Assembly (NCBI GenBank): GCA_902797275.1 | Contig: CADBSI010000022.1 | Coordinates: 1-48,179 of the forward strand | Direction of reading: 5' to 3' | Length of the DNA stretch: 48,179 nucleotides | Origin: an uncultured Erysipelotrichaceae bacterium | GTDB taxonomy: Bacteria; Bacillota_I; Bacilli_A; RF39; UBA660 | Program-made: the position numbers and the translations under genes | The notes under the pieces: generated by a model | The model's input: the letters and a program-made list of their open reading frames with translations, nothing else | The model's database searches: none | Told to the model about the DNA's origin: nothing | Shown here: in pieces, positions 1-6,966 of the stretch | How positions within the stretch are numbered: position 1 is the stretch's first letter | Layout of the letters: every line of letters starts with the position of its first letter

Positions 1-137
1 ACAATTCCTTCAAAAGCTTGAATTCTTTCTCTTTTTCCTTCGATGATTTTAACATCAACTCTAACAGTATCACCTACACGAAATTCTGGAACGTTAGGAT
101 TTAACTGTGACGCAGTAATTTTGTCAATTACGTTCAT
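1..137 (-). CDS. rplS: 50S ribosomal protein L19, N-terminal part
   Basis: First 45 residues of ribosomal protein L19, a large-subunit protein at the 30S/50S interface. The translation starts [19 protein letters not shown] and continues with [20 protein letters not shown] and FEGIV, the usual L19 opening and its RVDVKI..G.ReRIQ.FEG signature. The ATG at 137-135 follows an AAGGAAA ribosome binding site. The gene runs off the left edge of the window, so the C-terminal two thirds are not visible. It has its own promoter at 202-230. Family identity is secure. Confidence 0.96.
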   Translation of the reverse strand, partial: MNVIDKITASQLNPNVPEFRVGDTVRVDVKIIEGKRERIQAFEGI

Positions 138-201
138 AATACACTTTCCTTTCTTACATGATTATGCTAAATAATACATATAGCAGCGAATCACATTAAA
201 G

Positions 202-230
202 ATAATATCACACTTTTTAGGAAAATGCAA
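202..230 (-). promoter_or_regulatory. Promoter for rplS
   Basis: On the minus strand TTGCAT (230-225), a 17-base spacer and TATTAT (207-202) preceded by TG. It lies between the stop of the membrane protein at 242 and rplS, so rplS can be transcribed independently of the surface operon. The implied leader is about 55 bases. Confidence 0.7.
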
Positions 231-241
231 ACTTTTTTTAA

Positions 242-646
242 CTAATATTTATATTTAATACAACCATATATACCCATAATTGCTAAAATAAATAAACAAT
301 ATGAATATGATATATGAATAAACTCAAATAAACATAATATATTTTTCTCTTTAAAAAATATTATAATTAAACTTGTAATTAAGAGAAAAATATTATTAGT
401 TAATAATAATTTATTAGTTTTAGTTATATTATAATCACTATAAAAATAGAAATAAATACCATAAATAAATGTATATACAGGAAATATTAAACCTATAATC
501 ATTAAATAAATATTTAAATTTTCATTATATATTCTTATATTAAATATATATTCAAAGAAATTATTAAAACTAGTAATTGAATAACTAAAACCAACAATAA
601 CCAATAATAAACCTAATATTTTCATATATAAATATCTACTTTTCAT
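242..646 (-). CDS. Small membrane protein of unknown function, end of sortase operon
   Basis: A 134-residue, very hydrophobic protein with about four predicted membrane segments (roughly residues 8-25, 45-68, 80-98 and 108-130) and short charged loops. The start ATG at 646-644 follows GGAG at a spacing of six bases. It overlaps the upstream membrane-protein gene by 11 bases, so the two are translationally coupled. As the last gene of the adhesin-sortase operon it may assist surface assembly, but only position suggests this; I recognise no family. Confidence 0.75.
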   Translation of the reverse strand: MKSRYLYMKILGLLLVIVGFSYSITSFNNFFEYIFNIRIYNENLNIYLMIIGLIFPVYTFIYGIYFYFYSDYNITKTNKLLLTNNIFLLITSLIIIFFKEKNILCLFEFIHISYSYCLFILAIMGIYGCIKYKY

Positions 647-1124
647 CTTGTCTCCTATTTAAAAACTTTAATATAATTGTTATAAATAACCATATTATAA
701 AAGTAATTGATATTATTCTTGGAATAACTAATCCTTTAGTATAATAACTAGTATAAGAATTAAGATCTATATTTAATCTTAAAAAAGTAATATAACAAGA
801 AAAACTTATACAAAAGAAAATATAATTAATTATTTTTTCTAAAAAAGTAATATTCTTTAATAAAGTATAAATAAATAATATAATACTAAATATAATAGTT
901 GAAACAAATAATAAGTAATTAGGATACCAAATATAAGTAATTATATTTTTAAGTAATTCATATATATAATTATTATCAAAGATAAATATTAATATAAGAA
1001 AAATAAATGCTAGAATTAAAAATATTACTTTTAATAATTTATTTTTTAAAGTATTATTAAAGATTAAAAGAAATAAAAAAGTTAAAGATAAAATTATACT
1101 ACTAATAATAAATGGATCGTTCAT
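636..1124 (-). CDS. Membrane protein of unknown function, sortase operon
   Basis: A 162-residue protein made almost wholly of hydrophobic stretches, with about five membrane segments and a short basic tail ending NRRQDEK. The ATG at 1124-1122 has a strong AGGAGG ribosome binding site eight bases upstream. It sits nine bases after the sortase stop and overlaps the following membrane gene by 11 bases, so it belongs to the same transcript as the adhesin and sortase. No motif identifies a function. The Phe/Ile/Asn-rich make-up reflects the AT-rich genome and makes homology hard to judge by eye. Confidence 0.75.
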   Translation of the reverse strand: MNDPFIISSIILSLTFLFLLIFNNTLKNKLLKVIFLILAFIFLILIFIFDNNYIYELLKNIITYIWYPNYLLFVSTIIFSIILFIYTLLKNITFLEKIINYIFFCISFSCYITFLRLNIDLNSYTSYYTKGLVIPRIISITFIIWLFITIILKFLNRRQDEK

Positions 1125-1133
1125 AAATACCTC

Positions 1134-1790
1134 CTAATATGTTTCAACACCTATTAATTCTAAAATATATACAGTTTGATTAGTTTTATCATCTTTAGTA
1201 CAAGTAATTAAAGTTAAAGTAGTTTTATTGGTATCTCTATAAATATTTAAACTACCTTTTTTAGTTTGATTATAGATATTAACTATTTTATATGTATATT
1301 TTTTATTATTATAAATAATACTAGCTAGATCATCTAATTTTAATTTATAAAGATTTCTAAAATATGCTATACTACTTGTTCCTGAATGAGCAGCAAGGAT
1401 AAAATTACCATTTATTTTATCTGGTAAATCAGATATTTTTAATATTTCTACATGATAATTAACATTATTATATAGAGAATTTATTGGTAATAATCCTTGG
1501 TTTAAATTAATCTTTGGTATTTCTAAAAAAGCTAAGTAATTAATATCAGGATTGTTGGTTGGTTTTTTTATTTCTTCATTAGTATCTGTTATATAATCAA
1601 CATCAACATTAACAGTTAAAGAGTTATTTTTATTTTTTTCTTTATAAATATTTGCTTGTATATTATTATATATTTCACTATTGATGGAAAGTATTTTTTC
1701 ATAATTAAAGAGAATAAAAGAAATAATTAGTAAGAGAGACCCTACTATTAGCATGGTCTCTTCTTTTTTAATTTTTTTGTGCATAAACAT
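1134..1790 (-). CDS. Sortase, membrane-anchored cysteine transpeptidase
   Basis: Sortases cleave a C-terminal sorting motif and join the protein to peptidoglycan or to a pilin. This protein has a basic N-terminus, one membrane segment (about residues 13-28) and a C-terminal sortase barrel. Catalytic His135 lies in ILAAHSGTS and Cys197 in LTLITCTKDD (numbering from the ATG at 1790). The third catalytic residue, an Arg a few strands later in most sortases, is not evident: the segment after the Cys reads TNQTVYILELIG. The start is uncertain: GGAG suits the ATG at 1790, but 1784 and 1754 are possible. It overlaps the end of the adhesin gene, its likely substrate. The class cannot be fixed by eye. 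Confidence 0.88.
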   Translation of the reverse strand: MFMHKKIKKEETMLIVGSLLLIISFILFNYEKILSINSEIYNNIQANIYKEKNKNNSLTVNVDVDYITDTNEEIKKPTNNPDINYLAFLEIPKINLNQGLLPINSLYNNVNYHVEILKISDLPDKINGNFILAAHSGTSSIAYFRNLYKLKLDDLASIIYNNKKYTYKIVNIYNQTKKGSLNIYRDTNKTTLTLITCTKDDKTNQTVYILELIGVETY

Positions 1791-4269
1791 AATAACCAAC
1801 AGCTCCTACACCAAATATTATAAATACTAAAGATATCATTGTAAGAACCTTTGAAGCATTAAGAGAAGTTCTTGGAACAATAACTTCATTCTCTATTTCA
1901 AATACTTGAGTTTCACTTGTATCTTTAACTTCAATTGTTTTAACTTCATCTATTAATTGATAACCTTTTGGAGCAACTGTTTCTTTTATTGTATATTTAC
2001 CAATTGGCATATTAGTACAATAATCTGATTCGGTAGTTGTAAATTTATCAAATAAAGAACCATCTTCTTTATATATTTCAAACTCTGCTCCACTTAAGTT
2101 TTCTTTATTTTTAGATACTTTTTTAATACATACTTCAATTGGAGCATCTTTCATGTCTAAAACTTTATCAACTTCACCTTTTTCATTAATTGTAAATTCA
2201 ATTGTTTCAGCTGTTGCATAACCAGATGGAGTAATTGTTTCTGTTAAAGTATATTTACCAGGTTTAACCGGTATTTCATGTGGATCATTTCCAATAACAT
2301 TTCCTTGGCTATCTTTTTTACAACTTGAAATCCATTCATCAACAACCGAACCATTACTATCTTTAATAGTTAATTTAGCTCCTTCTAAACATGCTCCCGT
2401 TGATAAATCTGATTTAGTTATACCTCTTGTATTAGGAATTGTTATTTTATTATTTATAACTTTTAATTCAACTGCACCTTTTACTTCAGAATCACTGTCT
2501 TCTTCATGAATTTTTTCATTTTTTCCAACAACAAACTTATATTTAGTATTAGATTTTATATAATTAATTGGAGCAGATTCTTCATATATATAATAAGTTC
2601 CTACTTGAAGAGTTCCTTCAGGTAAACAATAAGCTCCTTCTTGACTAGACGTTATAAAGTCAACATAAACTGACTCATCAATATCTTCAATAAACAAGTT
2701 AGCTCCATCTAAAATTTTATCAGGATCTTTAGAATCTACTTTTAAAAAGCATATTTCAGGAACCTTTTTATTGTTTATAATAACAGATATTGTAGAATTT
2801 TCATCAACAGTTAATTTTATATAACCATTACTATCTACTAAAGATGTACCAAAGTCATATAAATCATAACCATTAGGTGCTTGAGTTTCTTTTAAGTAGT
2901 AAGTACCAGCTGGTAAATTACTTAAAACATATGTTCCTTTTACTGTATTATTAACTAATTTAATTTCAGCTTTTATATTTTCAGGTTTAATTTCATTATA
3001 ATATAAAATAAATTTAGCATTTTCAAGACATCCTTTAGTACCACAAATAGATGCATCTACATCAGTTAAATCTGTTCTTATTTTTACATCTTCTTCATTA
3101 TCAGATACTTTATAGATAATTATTTTACCATTGTCATTTCGATCAATTGAAATATTTTCAGAATAATAACTATTGTCAACACCAATAAAATCTTGTCCAG
3201 AACCAATATATACATATACATTCTTCTTGGCTACTTTGCTAGTTAAAACAGCTTTAACTTGTTTTATATTAGATCCTACATTAGAAATTGTAAAATTATC
3301 TCCTTCTGTATTACTTTCAACATTATCATTTTTAAATAACTCAGTTCCATTATTATCATAAAATACAATTGAATAATTACTAACGGTTGATTTTATAACA
3401 ACATTTAAAGTATTATCAGCATTAAAAGTTTTAGATACAAGACTAAAATTATCGTTTTGATTAGCTGAACTAGTTAATTTTTCATATAAATTAGTTGTAT
3501 ACCAAGCAGTTAATACTTTTATTCTATTTTTAACATTACTATCAGTATTAGTTGAAAAAACATATTTATAGAAATTACTATTAGTATTACATCCACCTTC
3601 ATTATACCAAGCTTCTTCTTCAGATGTTAACATTTTATCTTTATAATAACTATTACAGTTTCTAAAACCAGCACTTTTTAATTTACTACTTAATACTTTA
3701 TCATAACCATCACTATTATAAGTAGTTTTACCATCAGTTATATTCCAAATAGCTGCTTGAACAGCTGATATAGTCTCTTGAACATTTAAATTATCAAATC
3801 CTAAACTATCATAATCTGAACCAATTCCTATAGTGGAACTTTTTAAATTTTCTTTTAAATTTCCAAGGGTTATGTAAGGATACATATAAGGCATAACTTT
3901 AGCTAATTTATCTTTAATAGTATCATTTAAATTAACATTACTACTATTAATAGCATATCTCCTTCTTGAAGAACCTGAACTTAGTTTTTTACCTTCTTCT
4001 GCACAGTAAACTACTACTTTTTTACTATCATCATTTTTTTGTTTTAATAATTTAGTACCAAAAACATCATTTCTAAAACTTGTATGGCTAATATGATACA
4101 TTGAATACATATTTTTTCTTACAAATTTAAACTCTGTACCTTCAGCAATTGTACCTATTTCTTGATTATCAACAGCAGCATAAGATTTTTTATCAAATGT
4201 TTGCATTATAATAAATGTTATGGCAAATGTTAATAAAATCATTGGTACATATATATTTTTTTTCTTCAT
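1768..4269 (-). CDS. Cell-wall-anchored adhesin: thioester domain plus Cna-B repeats
   Basis: An 833-residue surface protein. The signal peptide covers about residues 1-32. Next comes a thioester-type head domain in which Cys89 (VYCAEEG) and Gln171 (VQAAIWN) match the two motifs that form the internal Cys-Gln thioester in TIE/Cpa-like adhesins. At least four Cna-B/SpaA-type beta domains follow, each with a GxYxxxE(T/S)xxPxGY-like element (GTYYLKETQAPNGY, GKYTLTETITPSGY, GKYTIKETVAPKGY), the usual place of the isopeptide Glu. The C-terminus has VPRTS (about 798-802), a hydrophobic segment and the tail YAQKN, a non-LPXTG sorting signal. The ATG at 4269 follows GGAGAG. The sortase gene overlaps its 3' end. 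Covalent binding to host surfaces is inferred from the family. Confidence 0.9.
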   Translation of the reverse strand: MKKKNIYVPMILLTFAITFIIMQTFDKKSYAAVDNQEIGTIAEGTEFKFVRKNMYSMYHISHTSFRNDVFGTKLLKQKNDDSKKVVVYCAEEGKKLSSGSSRRRYAINSSNVNLNDTIKDKLAKVMPYMYPYITLGNLKENLKSSTIGIGSDYDSLGFDNLNVQETISAVQAAIWNITDGKTTYNSDGYDKVLSSKLKSAGFRNCNSYYKDKMLTSEEEAWYNEGGCNTNSNFYKYVFSTNTDSNVKNRIKVLTAWYTTNLYEKLTSSANQNDNFSLVSKTFNADNTLNVVIKSTVSNYSIVFYDNNGTELFKNDNVESNTEGDNFTISNVGSNIKQVKAVLTSKVAKKNVYVYIGSGQDFIGVDNSYYSENISIDRNDNGKIIIYKVSDNEEDVKIRTDLTDVDASICGTKGCLENAKFILYYNEIKPENIKAEIKLVNNTVKGTYVLSNLPAGTYYLKETQAPNGYDLYDFGTSLVDSNGYIKLTVDENSTISVIINNKKVPEICFLKVDSKDPDKILDGANLFIEDIDESVYVDFITSSQEGAYCLPEGTLQVGTYYIYEESAPINYIKSNTKYKFVVGKNEKIHEEDSDSEVKGAVELKVINNKITIPNTRGITKSDLSTGACLEGAKLTIKDSNGSVVDEWISSCKKDSQGNVIGNDPHEIPVKPGKYTLTETITPSGYATAETIEFTINEKGEVDKVLDMKDAPIEVCIKKVSKNKENLSGAEFEIYKEDGSLFDKFTTTESDYCTNMPIGKYTIKETVAPKGYQLIDEVKTIEVKDTSETQVFEIENEVIVPRTSLNASKVLTMISLVFIIFGVGAVGYYVYAQKN

Positions 4270-4294
4270 GATCCACTCTCCTATCATTAATACA

Positions 4295-4323
4295 ATTATA
4301 TCATTTATAAAATTATTAAACAA
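4295..4323 (-). promoter_or_regulatory. Promoter for the adhesin-sortase operon
   Basis: TTGTTT (4323-4318), a 17-base spacer and an extended TGATATAAT -10 (TATAAT at 4300-4295) on the minus strand. It begins just past the stop of the FtsW-type gene, so the surface operon is separately transcribed. Confidence 0.75.
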
Positions 4324-4331
4324 TATTTTTT

Positions 4332-5444
4332 TTATACTTTTTTATTTTCAATGTCAACTCTTAAAACAATTGCAATACTTGAAACTAAACACATTAAATA
4401 ACTTCCCCCATATGATAAAAATGGAAGTGGTACTCCTGTTAAAGGAATGAGCCCAAGTAAACCACCTAAATTAATTAAAATATGTAATAAAATATAGAAA
4501 AATACTCCAAAACAAAGCAAAGAACCCCTTTTATTCTTACACCTTTTTCCAATTAAGAATATTCTCCATAAAACTAAAAACATTAATATTAGTAATACAA
4601 TTGAAACAATAAGACCAAGTTCTTCTACTATAATTGCAAAAATAAAATCAGTATATGCTTCTGGTAAATATAAGTATTTTTGCGTACTATTTCCAAGTCC
4701 TTTACCAAATAATCCTCCATTATTAATAGCAATATAACCATTGCACACTTGATTACCATCACTATATATTCTTTCACAAGGATTTAAAAAATTAAATCTT
4801 TGAATTTGTCTTGCAAATACTAATTTAACTCCATTATTTAAAAGTAATAAAAGAAAAACACAAATAATTGCTACAATTGAAATTATACTATTTCTTTTTA
4901 TTTTTTTAGAAATAGGTAAGATCAAAAACATCAAAAATACTAAAGCACAATATAAAATAGTAGTACCCAAATCCGGTTGTAAAGCAATTAAAAAAGCAAT
5001 TGCAACTGATAATATTAAAGGAAATAAAACTTTTTTTAAATTAAGACAATTTTTATTAATACTATAATATGAACTAAACCACATAATAGTAAATATTTTA
5101 GCAAATTCACTTGGTTGAACCGTAAATATACCAAAGATACTAAACCAACTTTTAGCTTGATTACTAACCTTTCCATTAAAAAGAACAATAACTAGTAAAG
5201 AAATTATTACAACTATTAAAAAGAAAGTTATATAATGGTATTTACTTGTATCAAATTTTAAGATAAAAAAAGAAAGTAAGAGACTTATAACTAAAAAAGC
5301 AAATTGCTTAATAAAGTAATAATATGGACTTTTAGAATACATCATATAACTTGTAACGTTGCTAGCTGAAAAAATCATTACTAAACCAACAACTAGTAAT
5401 ATAAAAGTACATATTAATAAGCATTTATCCATCTTTTTTAGCAT
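4332..5444 (-). CDS. ftsW: FtsW/RodA-family (SEDS) peptidoglycan polymerase
   Basis: SEDS proteins polymerise glycan strands from lipid II with a partner class B PBP; FtsW acts at the septum and RodA along the side wall. The 370-residue protein has about ten membrane segments. FtsW-like motifs are VQPSEFAKI, LQPDLGTTI, NNGGLFGKGLGNSTQK, LPEAYTDFIFAIIVEELG and LTGVPLPFLSYGGS. The TDFIF stretch carries the Asp conserved in the family. The GNSTQKYLYLPE loop favours FtsW over RodA, though the choice is not certain. The ATG at 5444 has AAGGA upstream. It lies 15 bases behind the cadherin-like gene and is probably co-transcribed with it. Confidence 0.9.
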   Translation of the reverse strand: MLKKMDKCLLICTFILLVVGLVMIFSASNVTSYMMYSKSPYYYFIKQFAFLVISLLLSFFILKFDTSKYHYITFFLIVVIISLLVIVLFNGKVSNQAKSWFSIFGIFTVQPSEFAKIFTIMWFSSYYSINKNCLNLKKVLFPLILSVAIAFLIALQPDLGTTILYCALVFLMFLILPISKKIKRNSIISIVAIICVFLLLLLNNGVKLVFARQIQRFNFLNPCERIYSDGNQVCNGYIAINNGGLFGKGLGNSTQKYLYLPEAYTDFIFAIIVEELGLIVSIVLLILMFLVLWRIFLIGKRCKNKRGSLLCFGVFFYILLHILINLGGLLGLIPLTGVPLPFLSYGGSYLMCLVSSIAIVLRVDIENKKV

Positions 5445-5459
5445 AAAATCATTCCTTAC

Positions 5460-6884
5460 TTAAATAATATCTTCAATTTCTTCATCATCACTTAAAGTAA
5501 TAATATTATTATTTTTAGTTTCTAAATTAGTATCTTCTTGTTTTACTTCTTTTGTATCTTTTTCTTTAGTATTTTTATCACTTGCATTTGTCTTGTTTTT
5601 ATTCTTTTTATTTTTTATTTGAATTATTAATAATACTATAATTGCTGTTAATATTAAAGCAATAACAATTAAAATAACTATTTTATTAAAATTATTTTCT
5701 TTATTAACAACTTCTTTTTTTATAATATTAATTTTATATATATTATAGTTATCATCATCATATTCTACTCTTATTTTAATAATGCTACCATCTACTAGAT
5801 CAAGATTTCCAGTTATCTCGACTTTGCTTGTTTCAACATCTGGAACTGCATCTATAACAAGATAATTATCATCACCTATTTCTAGGTTATATTCATATTT
5901 ATTTTCATCAAAATCTAATTTATATTTTTCTATAGTTAAGCTTTTTAAATTAGCTAAACTTTTATCTTCACTTTCAAGTCTTTTTACTTTTAAAGTATAA
6001 GTTTTAGTGTTTTCATCGTTTTCTACTAATATTTTAACGGTGTTTTCACCTATTTCTAATTTATCAGCACCTTCAATTGCTATTTTAGCATTTTGATCAG
6101 TTGGAACTGCTGTTATTTCTAATTTATCAACACTTTTTAAAACTGATAATTCATAATCTGTTATACCACTTTCAAAATTAAGTTTAACATTTTTAATTGT
6201 TAATTGTTTTAAAGTAGTTGCTTTTTCTTCTCTTTTCGATACATTTAAAACATAAGTTGTAACGTCCCCTGCTTCCGATATAACTTTGATTTTAATTTCT
6301 TTTTCATTGTCAAAGAAATCATAAGAAGCTTTATTATTTTTAAAGTTATCTACCTTAGCTTTAGAAGAATTGGGTTCTACTTCAATATCAATTTTTTTAG
6401 AAGCATAACTAACCGTGGTTTCATATTTAGTTATACCTGATTTTAAAGTTATAGCTGTACCATTAACAACAATTTTTTTTAAAGAACTATCTGTTGATAA
6501 AATTTCTTTTACTACTTTAAACACATATTCTTTAACTGTTCCATCTTCCGCTGTAACACTTACTTTATATTCATTTAAACCATTTTTTAAAGTTTCTTCT
6601 ATCTTTAAAACTGAAACACTTGCTTTGCTATCATTAGTTTTATAAGTTATACTAACATCAGATACATCGTTATCTTTAATTATTTTTTCACAAACATAAT
6701 CAGAGCATACTACTTTTTCATTATTAATAAAAACATCTTTTAATGTAGCATCACTACTTTTAGTTTCTGTTTGATTATTTTTTTCATTATTATCTTTTGT
6801 TTCATCTTCTGGTAAAGCTTTTACATTTAAAGTAAAGCAACTAAGTAAAATAAATATAAATAAAAGTTTTTTAGACTTTTTCAT
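5460..6884 (-). CDS. Secreted, membrane-anchored protein with cadherin-like repeats
   Basis: A 474-residue protein with a signal peptide (about 1-24), an acidic Asn/Glu/Lys-rich linker and four tandem beta-sandwich repeats of the Cadherin-like type (Pfam PF12733 style). Each repeat follows the pattern L..L.I....L.F......Y...V, then a polar strand and TYxLxVxR (TYVLNVSKR, TYTLKVKR). A membrane helix (about 400-422) and a 50-residue charged cytoplasmic tail ending DDEEIEDII follow. The ATG at 6884 has GAGGTG six bases upstream; the GTG at 6893 lies within that site and is unlikely. Its place directly before ftsW suggests a structural role at the envelope or septum, which is inference. Confidence 0.82.
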   Translation of the reverse strand: MKKSKKLLFIFILLSCFTLNVKALPEDETKDNNEKNNQTETKSSDATLKDVFINNEKVVCSDYVCEKIIKDNDVSDVSITYKTNDSKASVSVLKIEETLKNGLNEYKVSVTAEDGTVKEYVFKVVKEILSTDSSLKKIVVNGTAITLKSGITKYETTVSYASKKIDIEVEPNSSKAKVDNFKNNKASYDFFDNEKEIKIKVISEAGDVTTYVLNVSKREEKATTLKQLTIKNVKLNFESGITDYELSVLKSVDKLEITAVPTDQNAKIAIEGADKLEIGENTVKILVENDENTKTYTLKVKRLESEDKSLANLKSLTIEKYKLDFDENKYEYNLEIGDDNYLVIDAVPDVETSKVEITGNLDLVDGSIIKIRVEYDDDNYNIYKINIIKKEVVNKENNFNKIVILIVIALILTAIIVLLIIQIKNKKNKNKTNASDKNTKEKDTKEVKQEDTNLETKNNNIITLSDDEEIEDII

Positions 6885-6910
6885 AACACACACCTCTATA
6901 ATATATATTC

Positions 6911-6939
6911 ATTATAGCAAATTATAAATACTTTGTAAA
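6911..6939 (-). promoter_or_regulatory. Promoter for the cadherin-like/ftsW operon
   Basis: TTTACA (6939-6934), exactly 17 bases, then extended TGCTATAAT (TATAAT at 6916-6911). It begins at the U-tract of the preceding terminator, so the two operons are separated by about 70 bases. Confidence 0.85.
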
Positions 6940-6966
6940 TAAAAAAATAGCTAATTACTAGCTATT
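6938..6966 (-). terminator. Terminator of the type IV secretion operon
   Basis: On the minus strand a perfect 8-bp stem AATAGCTA/TAGCTATT (6966-6959 with 6953-6946) closes a five-base loop and is followed by a run of seven T. The TAG stop of the VirD4 gene lies inside the first arm. Confidence 0.8.

Noticed and set aside
138..195. Riboswitch or L19 autoregulatory leader
   Set aside because: The leader is under 60 bases and I see no convincing fold or known motif.
5434..6893. Sortase-type anchoring of the cadherin-like protein
   Set aside because: The C-terminal helix is followed by a 50-residue charged tail and no LPXTG-like motif precedes it.
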